Notes: generated by a model from the sequence alone, not told the origin. Counted from the first letter of the stretch, positions 27,001 through 33,783 are shown. The stretch: DNA of 64,000 nucleotides from Euptelea pleiosperma (GCA_035048495.1 CM068540.1:6246829-6310828); one strand, 5' to 3'. A program made the numbers and translations.

Positions 27001-30000
27001 CTTATGGAAATTGGACAAAAGAAAAAGAAAAATATTGAAATGTTTATGTGAAATATTAAAACATAAATAATTTATTGAATAGGTAATAGTAATTTCTTGC
27101 GAAAATATCATAAAATAATGATGTTTTGTATTGTTCTTGCAAGAAATACAAATTAATTAATTTCTTGCAAGATATAATTTTTCTTGGGAAGTTAAGTTTG
27201 TCATTTCTTGGAAACCTTGGGACATATGTATACTGTAGTCATGAGAACATTGTCCTAAATTTAATGTAATGCATATTTCCATCAATAGGCCAACCCTAAC
27301 TGTAAGGTGTTTTGGAAACAAATGATGATCGGCCTTATGGAATCTTTCTTTTACTGTCATAGGAGCCTCTTTGCATCCAAGGTTTAAAATCTCAATCTCG
27401 TTCAATGTCTAGATAAGTTGATGGCCATTGAACGAGATGTTTCAAGTCTTAACTGAGATGGAATGAGACAGAATGATACATTGAAAAAATAATGCTGTTT
27501 CAATACGCAAAGATACAATGATACATTAAACTAACTATTTTTAATGCAAATTTAAATAAAAATATGTTCTTCGATGAGATAATACTATCTTTCCAAAAAA
27601 ATTTTTTACTTTCAACCATTAAATATACTATCTTTAGTCATTTTTCATGTTAAATTAATTAAGTTATTTTTTGGGTATGAGACGGTACATTCTCAGATGT
27701 ATCATATCAATCGTTACCGGAATGAGACGTCTTGGTAGAGACATTCTGAGACATAATTGAAAAATCTGGGTATATGGATTAACAGGACCTAGAGGGGGGC
27801 GAATAGGTCAGATTCAAATTAATCACCAATTAAAAATTGAACACATTATTCAATTCTATTTGGTCGGTGATCTAGGATTTATCGCATGCAATTTCTAAGT
27901 GGAAGCAAATATATTAGTCTAACCAGATTTAATCTAAATATACTAGAGATATATTTTTCACAAATCTGGTCAGCCAATAACACAATAAAATCAATCAAGC
28001 AATAGAAACGATTTTTACGATGAAAACTCAACTAGGAAAAACTTTGGGACTACGTCTAGTTGAAATCACAACACTAATAGGAGACATAGATACAGACAGT
28101 TACCCACGTTATGACTCACAACTGAATCCAACTCCACACGAGCTCCAGCCGCTAATTTACTACGTTGCCTTATATTTTCACGCTCCAAACCACACGAAAC
28201 TCCTTCAGGGTTTGATTTCGAATCCAATCTGAAAGCATACCGAATCATAGCTAACTCGATCCACACACGAGTTCACACCGAATCCATATGGTGGGGCAAC
28301 TAGCAATGGAGGTAATTAAATAGACTAACTAAGGTGTTTAATCCTTCATGGAAGAAGGAGATTCAACCATGAAGTGATTAACACTCTCCTACGTTCAAGA
28401 TCAAAAGAATAGAACTTACTTAATTAAGATCTTGAGCATCCAAGACAAAATTTAAGCTTCAATCAACAATGGAAGCTCTTTAATCTCTAGGTTTTCTTCT
28501 CTGCTTTAGAATGATTTGGATGGCTTAGGTTTTCAACCTAAAATGTTATATTTATAGTAAATCAAGAGTAGAGAAATAGCAAGTATTGAAGGGCAATTCA
28601 GGCAATTTCGGATTAAAAACTCATCATTTGTCAGTCAAATCGATTCAACTCTAAGTCCAATCGATTGGACAGTTCCCGTACCGTAACAATTTTATTTCTG
28701 TTAGGACAAGTCCAATCGATTGGGAAACAGGTCCAATCAATTGGACTTTTCAGCATATCAATTGGACTCTCTAAAAGTTGCCCGATAAACCTTGATTTGC
28801 TCCGGAAGGTTCCCCTTGCTGTTATGACTTAGTTTTTCATGATTTTAAGGATTCTCAACCTTATTTCTATGGTATCTAAGTCACTTACCAGCTCAATGGT
28901 GTGTTGATCAATTGAAGCTTTGAATCTTCTGATGTAACACTCTTTTGATATTCTGTCAAGTAGTCTTTAGTGATGAAACCATATTTAACCATTCGACTCT
29001 TAAGTCTTAACTATCCACACACTAGGAATGTAACAAACACATGTTTTGTCATACAGAATTTGCCAACATAAAAATCTAGACCTTACAATAATGATACTTT
29101 GAACAATGTATTCTTAAGTTTGTTAAGAGAAGAAAATGTAAAACAACTTCTCCATTGCTGTGGTTGCAATCGATGTTTACATGATCTGCAACCCCAGAAA
29201 GTAAACACCTAGAGGAATGCTGCAGTGCTTGTGAGATTAGAAAAATGTGTTCTTCAAATCTATCGCTTAATTTATATGGCATAGAAACAATACCTTAGGT
29301 GTTTTAAACTTGAAACGTGCACCAAAAAGGAATCAATTTTGTTTTTGGATTGGTTTTATTAACTAGAATCTAAAATGATTGAGAAACTTTTTCATTTTCC
29401 ACTCAAGTGTATAATATGTGATACTGCTACTCTTAGCTTTACTTTCTGTCTTTTTCACAAGTATTCAGTATTCATCTCTCAACTGTTTAATTTTAAGATT
29501 TGTTAACTTGAAGCCTTTTTTTTTTCGTTACTGATAGATTACCATGCTGTTGCAATGACAGAGTATTTCAGACAAAACTTTGCATCTAATTGCTGACAAT
29601 TACCAAGAACTGGAGGTGTTGAATTTGACCAGGTATGTAAATTCCAGTTTATGCTCTGTTATCCCATATGAAGTCCATTCCCAGAGTATTTCTCTTGCTC
29701 AATTATGTCTATTGGGAAAATCTGTGGCGTTTGGTAAAACTTTTATTCAGACCTTAAGTCTGAATGGGCTGAAATTCAATGATTTCGGCGATTAAGTGAC
29801 GTTTGGTAAACAACTTAAGGTCTGAATAAAAGTGAAATTTAGACATAAGCAAAAAGTGAGTTGGGGTCACTTAATGCGGTAAGTGGCTTCGGCGAAAAGC
29901 ATCTCCAAAAGAGATTCTAAGATTCTCTTTTAAATATCCATAATGCCCTTTTCTTAAAGCTTTCTCTTTTAAAAACTTACGAAAGTGTCCTAAGAAACAT

Positions 30001-33000
30001 TCAAAATACCCACAATGCCCTTGACTTAATTTTAAGACTGAAGAATTTTCCAAACAATCCAATTCAGACATAAGACATTAAGCTATCAGACCTTAAGCAC
30101 TTTAAGCTTTTAGATCTGATAACTTAATTTACCAAACGCCAACTTAGTCTATTGACTGGATCTCATCTATTTCTCCATCATTTTGTGCATTTTTCTAGTT
30201 TGAGAAGGGGTATATTTCATTGGAAGAGAAGCTAATCTCATTATGTCAAAGAGTCAGGAGGGTTAGTAAGTGCTGTTATCGCTATTGTGGTGGAATGAAG
30301 GCCTTCGCAAGAAGGCTCTGGGATCTTTGGTTCTAAAACAGAGAAAGACAGCTTTCTCTAAAACCACTTTAGAAGTCAATTGTGACATTAATTTTTTTAA
30401 CTGGTTATTGGGTTTTGACATGTACACGGCTGTGGTTTAATTTTCTCTTCATCAGTTCGCTAATGAATTTGAGTTGGATCTTGAGTCATTTGCAGCATTT
30501 TGTTATTCAAATCTCTGTACCAAATTAAAAGGAAACATAAATCTATTGAAAGAAAAAAGCATTTGTAAAACCTGATTCTTCGGGATCAGGTTGCCTCTCA
30601 GGTTCTTTCTCACCTGATGATTTTCAGATTCCAACAACTGGTAATGCAACTTATCCAAAAAAACTATACTATGCAAGTTCCAGTGAGAGTCATATACCTT
30701 TTAGTAAGCACAACATAGTCAGTGTGGGTTTATCATTTCAACAGTATATCTGTTGTCAATCACTGCTGTCTAATTGATGGGACACCTCTTGGATGAACCA
30801 TGGCCCAAATCATTCGAAACAACTTATCCTAACCATCTAATTAGTAGCTTGATTTTGAAGGCCATTATAGCGTTGGTCAGAGGTCCACAAAAGGGCTCAT
30901 TGCCTGATTAGGATTATCTGATTGGTGTGGACTTTTGGCTTTGACCCATCCCAGAGCTGGCCCATCAATTGTCAACAAGTTGGTTATGCAACCGATATGG
31001 AATTATAGCATATGGTAATTGGGATGACTCACCTAACTCTTCTTATTATTATATTGTCATTCTAAATCTGAGGAAAGTGAGCTGGAAACCATTGCTTAGA
31101 TCATGAACTGCACCTGCCAGATAGTCTAGACTAACAAACATGTCATGATCCTTTCGTTGTTCCTAGGTGCATAAAGCTCACAGATGGTGGATTGCAACAG
31201 ATATTGCTGAAGTGTTCTTCCCTTCAAAGTCTAAACCTTTATGCCCTATCAAGGTATGTAATTATTCTGTATATAGAGATCTATGTAACAAGGACACGAC
31301 CTCATTGACATGTATAAAAAATGCCCTGACACATTCTGACACGTATGATAGACACCCATATGTTAATGATTTTTTTCTGAAAAAAACACTATTAAACTGC
31401 TAAACACATAGAGATGATCTGCGAATAAAATTGATAACCAGAAGGTATATACGTCGAAGTGACCATTTTCGTTATCCGGGTTCTGTTATTCATAAGGAGG
31501 GAGAGGATGAGGAGGATGTTGCCCAGAGAATTAGAGTTGGGTGGCTAAAGTGGAGATGTGCTTCCAAAGTGCTATATAATCAACGTGTACCTATCGAATT
31601 AAAAGAAATATTTTATACTATGCTTTATGGAGCAGAACATTGGGTAATCAAGAAATTTGTTCATAAAATGAGTTTAGCTGAGATGAGGATGTTGAGATGA
31701 ATGAGTGAAATGTCTAAGAAGGACAAAATCAGAAATGAACGCATTCATGAAAATATAGAAGTTGTCTCATCATCATCATACATCATCAGAAGTCGCCTCA
31801 ATATGTGAACAAATAAAAGAGAATTGATTGAGATGGTTTTGTCATGTACAATGAAAACTGATAACAACATCAGTGAGGAAGAATGTACAATTTGAAGGTT
31901 CTAAAAGGACAAGGGAAGGCTGAAAGGGACGTGAATTGATGTTTTGAGAGGAGATTTTAAAAACTTGTCATAACAAAAGACATGGCTTTAAGATAAGATT
32001 GAATGGAGGAACAGATTCGTCTAGCTCACCCTATATACTTGGGATAAGGATTATGATGATGATGATGAACTACACGTATTTGATAGTCTTCCCTCTTTCA
32101 AATCCATCTATATTTAATATTCATTTTTTTATTGTTCATACTTCCTATATTTCATTTTCTATTTTTATTTAAATTTTTTTATTTGAATATAACTAAAATA
32201 TTATATCATTATACATGTATACAGACGTGTTTGTGTTTCCGGCTTCTTTAAAGGTGACGTGTCAGAAACCAACATATGTCTGTCATAGTTACATAGATAA
32301 AGACGTATACATACATAAATGCGGAGTACTTTCCATTGGATTCTTTTGAACTCCAGTTTATGGGACTGGCTGCATTCTTTTTATGCAGTTTTACAGATGA
32401 AGCTTACAAGAAGATTGCACTTCTAGCTGATCTTAGATTCTTAGATCTCTGCGGTGCACAGGTAACAGTACTTCAGGCTTGCTGGAAAAAATCTCGCAAA
32501 TTTCACAGCATTAAGCTGATACTAATTGTGGAAATCTGGGCATCAGAACTTGTCTGATCAAGGCCTTTCCTCCATTGCCAAATGCAAGAATCTGGTCTCT
32601 CTGAATTTGACATGGTAAGTCAAGCTTGTGATCCGATAACAAATAGTTGGACCAAAAGGAGATAAGGGAGTGAAATTTATTAGCCGGTGTCTGATCTTTA
32701 CAGGTGCGTACGTGTCACCGACATGGGAGTCATAGCCATAGCACAAGGTTGCACCTCTCTTGAATTTCTTAGGTAAAATGTGAGATGATATGCGTATACT
32801 TGATCCATGGGAACCAATTTGATAGCCCTGGAGTCTTCCACGAAATTGTATACATGCTCATCACTCTTTAATATCCAATTTGACTGGGCCATCTCTTGGT
32901 TGGGCATAATCCAAAAATCGGATCAATTGGATATTCCTAAACGTCCAATTCAATGGCTAACTTTTGGATGGAAGATATTGTCATGACCAGTAGTTTGGAT

Positions 33001-33502
33001 AGATGTTGGCTGATTAGATGGTTATGGTTATTTCAATTTGTAATAGTTTTCTGAGCAACATGCAATACTAGAGGTGGCCCACCATTCAGATTGATGAGCA
33101 TGTGTGCCATGCCACACTACTGCAAGGAAACCCAGGTTCATTATAACATGACTCGGGGGCTATGACATTGCTTTCTCTTGATCTATTATCTGTTACTGAT
33201 GTGCTGGAAGGGGATGCTGCAGCTTGTTTGGAATTGTTGGGGTGACTGATAAGTGCCTGGAGGCCCTCTCAAGGTCCTGCTCAAACACGCTTACGACCCT
33301 TGATGTGAATGGATGTATTGGCATTAAGGTAAATGTCTTTGTTGAGTATATACTGATTTATTTATTTGCTGGTGCTTTTGCTTTGGCAATCCTCATCCAA
33401 TAAAGTTCCTAATGTTTCGTTAAACTTCCTTTCTAGCGACGGAGTCGTGATGAACTGCTTCAATTATTCCCACATCTGAGGTGCTTCAAAGTGCACAGTT
33501 AA
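1..33502 (+). CDS. F-box/LRR (RNI-like) protein gene, 3' part, spliced
   Basis: Twelve exons join to one open frame: 1-6, 88-147, 383-466, 11302-11432, 11574-11649, 29562-29632, 31167-31253, 32389-32461, 32547-32614, 32704-32772, 33223-33328, 33437-33502 (stop TAA). All introns are GT-AG and every phase fits, giving 298 residues. The protein is a run of about 26-residue cysteine-type leucine-rich repeats (motifs such as [38 protein letters not shown]) ending in a basic [11 protein letters not shown] tail and FKVHS. This matches my recollection of the Arabidopsis At3g58530 family, whose N-terminal F-box-like segment would lie just upstream of this window. By family knowledge it would be an SCF ubiquitin-ligase substrate receptor; its substrate is unknown to me. 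No frameshift or premature stop is visible, so the gene looks functional despite introns of about 10.8 and 17.9 kb. Confidence 0.9.
88..147 (+). CDS. F-box/LRR gene exon
   Basis: Twenty codons in phase 0 between AATCAG and GTATAT, reading [20 protein letters not shown], the conserved stretch that follows the F-box-like domain in this family. Confidence 0.85.
383..466 (+). CDS. F-box/LRR gene exon
   Basis: Twenty-eight codons, phase 0 at both ends, acceptor TTCCAG and donor GTAGCG. It contains the family motif [11 protein letters not shown]. The donor opens the 10.8-kb intron. Confidence 0.87.
467..1395. other. unassigned intron sequence
   Basis: AT-rich start of the 10.8-kb intron. I see no coding, TIR or LTR signal; short open frames here look like chance. 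Confidence 0.6.
1396..2430 (+). pseudogene. LINE (L1-type) reverse transcriptase relic
   Basis: Broken frames contain RT motifs of plant L1 elements: [24 protein letters not shown] at about 1420-1500 (split here by frame damage), FAFVLGRQ at about 1550, [12 protein letters not shown] at about 1967-2000 (catalytic ADD), and [11 protein letters not shown] at about 2250. Several stops and shifts separate them. The EN domain and the 3' part are missing. The Copia element at 2445 lies just beside it. Confidence 0.7.
2445..2654 (-). repeat. Copia 3' LTR
   Basis: 210 bp, TG...CA ends, apparently identical to the copy at 7587-7796. An AT-rich TATATATAT tract near 2572 may be its TATA region. Confidence 0.95.
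2655..2665 (-). other. Copia polypurine tract
   Basis: On the minus strand TTGAGGGGGAG abuts the 3' LTR, the usual plus-strand primer for LTR elements. It overlaps the end of the gag-pol frame. Confidence 0.8.
2662..7053 (-). CDS. Copia gag-pol polyprotein (1463 aa)
   Basis: One uninterrupted frame. Order of domains: gag/UBN2-like (about 30-235); zinc knuckle CX2CX4HX4C (271-284, [14 protein letters not shown]); aspartic protease (DSGASDH, about 384-390); pre-integrase HHCC (HNRLGH at about 522 with a CETC pair at about 550); integrase core with Asp at about 580 (VHSDVWGP), Asp at about 643 (RTDNGGEY) and Glu at about 679 ([10 protein letters not shown]); reverse transcriptase with YVDD at about 1146; RNase H with DADWAG, SSAEAEY and CDNKAA (about 1310-1400). 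The protease-integrase-RT order defines Copia. All catalytic residues I can check are present, so the element may be autonomous. The ATG at 7053 follows a leader of about 530 bp after the primer site. Confidence 0.96.
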   Translation of the reverse strand: MSTSEESSSAKSEIIVAPPSLGSHGDHSPGLQITTVKLDGTNYLAWSQSAKMYITGRGKAGYITGRITAPDSSDATFEKWEAENSMVMSWLLHSMHPSISTGFLFLPTAKDIWDTASQTYSQDGNFARMYELQQEIAHLKQGDLPLGSYYAALRSKWEEVDHYQTYTPACTKDATEFRKMIVRGRIFEFLGGLNQSYEQVRANILGRDPPPSTIAQVYSYIQSEDSRRRAMSSKTDADVPLSEKSALATQKLSKPTSKKDGDLDDRDRLRCDHCGKRRHTRETCWSLHGRPAQFSGGKQGSSKKPSGSKHGTSAAHATSQDSSDVTPSSGQSNTFSSMDIDRLRQLLTQLDGPSPPTSSFAQTGTSHSAHHVSTAPIGPSWIIDSGASDHMTGMPSLFSTYNICSGKDKVRVADGTFSSISGKGTISATPTLSLSSVLHVPKFTTNLLSVSHLTKSLNCSVTFFPTHCVFQDLETRRMIGSGREDGGLYLLDSQPTLYSVAHQSSANVSSSSVNKDLLMRWHNRLGHLPLSVMKSLLPQFASIPFFEFNCETCVLAKQCRVSFPTSNKKSTFPLQLVHSDVWGPNPTTSIFGFRYFVVFVDDYSRYTWIYLMKSKNEVHTIFQTFHKMVCNQLGTTLKVLRTDNGGEYMYSGLASYFEEHGILHQTSCADTPQQNGTAERKHRHVLEVARALLLGTRVPKGYWADAVLTASYLINRMPSRVLGSKSPLSLLFPSCPVFSIPPKVFGCVCYVHVHHRKDKLDPKAVRCVFLGYSSTQKGYRCFHPSTRRRFVSLDVTFFESLPFFSVDRTSLQGELGSIDESPIPPQGEIPQPVPLDLPDESPVPLSLSPTDTVPQDPQLKTYARRRQKEKQSTIQAHCQEIQLNLGNRVLSDPHDDMSVAPTILPIDIDVPIAHRKGVRNCVTKHPISHFVSYQQLSPSYRAFATSLSSVALPSGVSDALSQPQWKAAMLEEMAALEKNGTWDLVPLPRGKKPVGCKWVYTVKYKADGSIDRYKARLVAKGYTQTYGIDYQETFAPVAKMNSVRVLLSLAANFSWPLHQLDVKNAFLHGDLEEEVYMTGPPGFSPTGSKELVCRLKKALYGLKQSPRAWFERFSSAVKKIGYSQSQADHTLFIKRSQGRLTALIVYVDDIVITGDDPDEVCKLKKYLGTEFEIKDLGTLRYFLGIEVARSKQGVFISQRKYVLDLLRESGNLGVKPADTPIEQQHRLNLVDGDPIADTGQFQRLVGRLIYLSLTRPDIAYAVSVISQFMHAPRSPHLEAAHRVLRYLKGAPGKGILFSKNGHLRVEAYTDADWAGSVTDRRSTSGYCTYVGGNLVSWRSKKQPVVARSSAEAEYRSMAHGVCELLWLKTMLSELGYPVKGSMQLYCDNKAAISIAHNPVQHDRTKHIEVDRHFIKEKLGQGLICTPYVHTADQVADVLTKGVTKGILEHLLSKLGMIDIFTPA
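7054..7574 (-). other. Copia 5' leader with internal repeats
   Basis: Untranslated leader between primer site and ATG. It contains diverged direct repeats of a GGCTTCTGGAGTGGGCGGCT-like unit (about 7300-7470 in plus-strand reading). No coding frame is supported. Confidence 0.6.
7575..7586 (-). other. Copia primer-binding site
   Basis: TGGTATCAGAGC on the minus strand, directly abutting the 5' LTR. This is the classic complement of the plant initiator tRNA-Met 3' end used by Copia elements. Confidence 0.92.
7587..7796 (-). repeat. Copia 5' LTR
   Basis: Apparently identical partner of 2445-2654, followed by the target duplication TTAAC at 7797-7801. Confidence 0.95.
8091..8435. mobile_element. 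hAT-like MITE (CAAGG/CCGTG ends)
   Basis: Ends CAAGGATTGAAATTTC and GAAATTTAAAACCGTG are near-inverted. Flanks ATTAACCT and GTTAAACT share 6 of 8 bases, consistent with a decayed 8-bp hAT duplication. AT-rich, no coding. Confidence 0.5.
8484..9538 (-). mobile_element. possible solo LTR
   Basis: Minus-strand start TGTTGAACACCC is LTR-like, and GCCCA occurs on both flanks (8479-8483 and 9539-9543). The other end does not show a clean TG/CA, so the border is uncertain. No coding frames of note; the minus-strand frames here are chance. Confidence 0.35.
9544..9990. other. unassigned intron sequence
   Basis: AT-rich, with a GAGCCTTGAGGCTTAAG segment near 9929 that recurs in inverted form near 10610-10670. 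These may be the ends of an outer TIR element split by the element at 9991. Confidence 0.4.
9991..10594. mobile_element. probable hAT-like MITE
   Basis: Begins CATGATTTCAAG and ends CTTTAAACCATG; flanks TATAAACC and TATGAACT share 5 of 8 bases. Sits inside GAGGCTTAAG inverted segments, so it looks nested. No coding. Confidence 0.35.
10786..11226. mobile_element. hAT-like MITE, CTATGTAA family
   Basis: Begins CTATGTAAAAATGACATGG and ends GTCCTTGTTACATAG. Flanks ATAATAAC (10778-10785) and ATAGTAAC (11227-11234) match at 7 of 8 bases. It ends about 70 bases before an F-box gene exon. The same ends recur at 31281-32296 and near 34450. Confidence 0.65.
11302..11432 (+). CDS. F-box/LRR gene exon (first LRRs)
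   Basis: Acceptor ATTATAG, donor AG/GTATTT, ends in phase 2 inside an Arg codon. Encodes two LRR units including [17 protein letters not shown] and KAFSIYWNV. Confidence 0.9.
11574..11649 (+). CDS. F-box/LRR gene exon (LRR)
   Basis: Completes the split Arg codon and reads [13 protein letters not shown] then DLNLSGCK. Donor GTATGT opens the 17.9-kb intron. Confidence 0.9.
12009..12350. mobile_element. truncated MITE (5' half of the 14889-15446 family)
   Basis: Resembles the left half of the element at 14889: a TTTCACGAAATTATC-like start, ATTTCCATCTTCTGGGTTAC, CAGTAAATTTTGACC and a CCATTTGAGC segment occur in the same order. The right half is missing. Confidence 0.6.
12351..13023. other. unassigned AT-rich intron sequence
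   Basis: Low-complexity A/T-rich DNA with no recognisable element ends or coding signal. Confidence 0.6.
13034..13330. mobile_element. MITE fragment, GGCTGCATTTGGCATTGCGG end
   Basis: Its left end matches the reversed ends of the repeats at about 26250-26605 and 44035-44412 (GCCAAACGCAACC). The other end is not clear. Confidence 0.4.
13624..14000. mobile_element. hAT-like MITE with GAAACATT tandem core
   Basis: TIRs CAAGGTTTAAAATTTCG and (reversed) CATGGTTTAAAATTTCGG. A perfect 8-bp duplication CTGGTTAT flanks it (13616-13623 and 14001-14008), diagnostic of hAT transposition. The interior is built of short GAAACATTACGAAAC-like repeats and encodes nothing; the frames there are artefacts of the repeat. 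Confidence 0.88.
14009..14660. other. unassigned; possible 3' UTR of the minus-strand fragment
   Basis: No element ends seen. It lies just after the stop of the exon at 14675-14773 on the minus strand, so part may be its 3' UTR (inference). Confidence 0.3.
14675..16349 (-). pseudogene. 3' end of an unidentified gene, three exons, inside the giant F-box intron
   Basis: Three minus-strand segments have good splice sites and compatible phases: 16250-16349 (acceptor TTTTCAG, donor [26 protein letters not shown] then [12 protein letters not shown]), 15832-15889 (acceptor TATGTAG, donor [22 protein letters not shown]) and 14675-14773 (acceptor [26 protein letters not shown] then TGA). The peptide is not repeat-like and I do not recognise the family. 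One in-frame TGA falls in the middle exon (fourth codon after the junction), and upstream exons are missing where the LINE begins at 16568. It may be a decayed gene, a captured fragment, or a live gene with a different middle exon. A MITE lies in the last intron. Confidence 0.45.
14889..15446. mobile_element. hAT-like MITE, CAAGGAAATAAATTTC family
   Basis: TIRs CAAGGAAATAAATTTC and GAAATTTATTTCCTTG, with the perfect 8-bp duplication ACTACAAC on both sides (14881-14888, 15447-15454). The interior repeats short units such as ATTTCCATCATTTCC. Noncoding. Half copies lie at 12009 and 26637. Confidence 0.9.
16720..21266 (-). pseudogene. LINE ORF2: endonuclease-RT-zinc finger
   Basis: Starts near 21266 ([15 protein letters not shown]), the EEP-type endonuclease. 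It continues at 21041-20830 (SGVYGPN), is cut by a MITE, and resumes at 19949 ([17 protein letters not shown]). RT motifs: [13 protein letters not shown] at about 18990; [11 protein letters not shown] at about 18610; [13 protein letters not shown] at about 18430; [12 protein letters not shown] at about 18290 in another frame. Then [17 protein letters not shown], a WLWKFG region, zf-RVT CxxC/H residues at about 17060-17100 and an LCGM...WELWKER tail. An in-frame stop at about 18890 and shifts near 18320, 17790 and 17100 make it nonfunctional. Confidence 0.88.
19947..20829. mobile_element. hAT-like MITE inserted in LINE ORF2
   Basis: Ends CATGGTTTTAAAATTCGCCG and (reversed) CAAGGTTTCAAACTTCG. 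Perfect 8-bp duplication CCCCCGAT (19939-19946 and 20830-20837). It interrupts the LINE endonuclease between the SGVYGPN and GGDFNVI motifs, so it is younger than the LINE. The interior is rich in AATTCGCCGAA-like units; noncoding. Confidence 0.9.
21254..23748 (-). pseudogene. LINE ORF1 (gag-like, DUF4283-type)
   Basis: Starts [16 protein letters not shown] at 23748 and contains the DUF4283-like segment with [15 protein letters not shown] and [11 protein letters not shown] at about 23120-23080. The frame shifts near 23040 (continuing [13 protein letters not shown]) and again near 22050, then runs as a low-complexity acidic/serine-rich tail to about 21260. By family knowledge this is the RNA-binding ORF1p. 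The usual CCHC knuckle is not clear. Confidence 0.75.
24157..24164 (+). promoter_or_regulatory. TATA box of the solo LTR
   Basis: TATAAATA about 280 bases into the LTR, preceded by the AGTCCCACATCGG element common upstream of plant LTR promoters. Confidence 0.5.
24975..25130 (+). repeat. three tandem units of about 58 bp inside the solo LTR
   Basis: Repeats of AGGCGTTGTCT...GACCCCTTGGGGTT...CAGTCCCCTAAAG; the third unit is most diverged. Each contains a CCCCTTGGGG-type palindrome. Confidence 0.8.
25925..26249. other. unassigned; LINE flank or repeat
   Basis: Continues the sequence that was interrupted by the solo LTR. No coding signal I trust. Confidence 0.4.
26250..26605. mobile_element. 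MITE-like repeat, GCCAAACGCAACC end
   Basis: Shares GGGAGAGAGGCGACAATGGG-like DNA, CTGTTTAGGTTTTT, CATTTTGAAATGGCTTCTGC and a terminal GCCAAACGCAACC with 44035-44412. Border duplications not identified. Confidence 0.5.
26637..26896. mobile_element. truncated MITE (right half of the 14889-15446 family)
   Basis: Same order as 15185-15446: TATGGTCATTCATTTCCA, ATGGTTGTATATTATAG, ATTTCCACACT, AAATAAACCTC, TTTATTTTCTTGACC. The left half is absent. Confidence 0.65.
26897..27377. other. unassigned AT-rich intron sequence
   Basis: An 82-codon minus-strand frame (27157-27405) exists but overlaps a MITE end and has no recognisable motif; I do not call it a gene. Confidence 0.5.
27378..27757. mobile_element. 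hAT-like MITE, partial
   Basis: Starts CAAGGTTTAAAATCTCAATC, the same terminal motif as the elements at 13624 and 19947, and has GAGACG...GAGACATTCTGAGAC units. It is broken by the solo LTR at 27758; no matching right end was found. Confidence 0.55.
27758..29087 (-). mobile_element. solo LTR, Sirevirus-like (1.33 kb)
   Basis: Starts TGAAAAATCTGGG, ends ACCTTACA, with the perfect 5-bp duplication ATAAT on both sides (27753-27757, 29088-29092). Near its left end is CCTAGAGGGGGGCGAATAGG, the antisense of a conserved LTR terminus seen in plant Sirevirus-like elements, which sets the minus orientation. It carries CCAATCGATTGG palindromes at about 28660-28755. No internal domain, so solo. Confidence 0.85.
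28620..28765. repeat. CCAATCGATTGG palindrome cluster
   Basis: Two perfect copies plus CCAATCAATTGG and weaker variants within about 140 bp of the solo LTR, probably in its U3 promoter region. Confidence 0.8.
29562..29632 (+). CDS. F-box/LRR gene exon (LRR)
   Basis: Acceptor TGACAG after a T-rich tract; donor AG/GTATGT. Reads [14 protein letters not shown] then LEVLNLTR and continues the LRR register after the giant intron. Confidence 0.88.
29720..30140. mobile_element. TIR element, GGCGTTTGGTAAA family
   Basis: Left GGCGTTTGGTAAAA and right TTTACCAAACGCC are inverted. Inner subterminal parts also pair (CAGACCTTAAG...). Target duplication unclear. Noncoding; lies just after an F-box gene exon. 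Confidence 0.65.
30141..31166. other. intron sequence with possible decayed TIR element
   Basis: Mostly unassigned. 30780-31040 is richer in GC (ATGGCCCAAATC, GGTCCACAAAAG) like the MITEs downstream, but clear ends were not found. Confidence 0.35.
31167..31253 (+). CDS. F-box/LRR gene exon (LRR)
   Basis: Acceptor TTCCTAG, donor AG/GTATGT. Reads [19 protein letters not shown] then LNLYALS. Phase 2 to phase 2. Confidence 0.9.
31281..32296. mobile_element. CTATGTAACAAGGACACG-family TIR element carrying a LINE tail
   Basis: Begins CTATGTAACAAGGACACG and ends CATAGTTACATAG; flanks ATAGAGAT and ATAAAGAC match at 6 of 8 bases. It encloses an RTE-type LINE fragment, so either the LINE landed inside it or the two were mobilised together. 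Confidence 0.5.
31420..32071 (+). pseudogene. RTE-type LINE 3' fragment
   Basis: Peptide pieces [50 protein letters not shown] and (after stops) [14 protein letters not shown] match the C-terminal region of plant RTE/BovB-like reverse transcriptases. It ends with [10 protein letters not shown] and a (GAT)n tail at about 32045-32065, typical of RTE 3' ends. Confidence 0.75.
32389..32461 (+). CDS. F-box/LRR gene exon (LRR)
   Basis: Acceptor TATGCAG, donor CAG/GTAACA. Reads [15 protein letters not shown] then FLDLCGAQ, close to the Arabidopsis relative as I recall it. Confidence 0.9.
32547..32614 (+). CDS. F-box/LRR gene exon (LRR)
   Basis: Acceptor GCATCAG, donor TG/GTAAGT splitting a Trp codon. 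Reads [16 protein letters not shown] then SLNLT. Confidence 0.9.
32704..32772 (+). CDS. F-box/LRR gene exon (LRR)
   Basis: Acceptor TTTACAG, donor AG/GTAAAA. Reads [16 protein letters not shown] then SLEFL. Confidence 0.9.
33223..33328 (+). CDS. F-box/LRR gene exon (LRR)
   Basis: Acceptor GCTGCAG, donor AAG/GTAAAT. Reads [19 protein letters not shown] then [11 protein letters not shown]. Confidence 0.9.
33437..33502 (+). CDS. F-box/LRR gene terminal exon
   Basis: Acceptor TTTCTAG. Reads [19 protein letters not shown] to HS and a TAA stop, the typical C-terminus of the family. Confidence 0.9.
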   Translation, partial: RRSRDELLQLFPHLRCFKVHS

Positions 33503-33783
33503 TGCTTTGCTTTATGGAATTCTCTAAAGGATATCTCCTTGTGAGTACCCTCCTAAGCGATAAGCCAAGCTCTAATTTGGTCAAGAGATATTTTTGAAAT
33601 ACCAGCATAATATAATGCAGTTAAGTGCTATGTATCTGTGATTGACACTGCAGGTGTGTGCGTCATGCTATATACTGTACATGGTGCCACCTATATATTG
33701 ATCTGTACTGTTCAACCCTTGGGCCATTTTTTTGGTGGAAGATAACCAGGTCATAAATAAGACAATCTTAATATTCTTAACCA

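Noticed and set aside
27157..27405. 82-codon minus-strand frame
   Set aside because: No recognisable motif, no splice context, and its start lies within a MITE end; probably chance, though not formally excluded.
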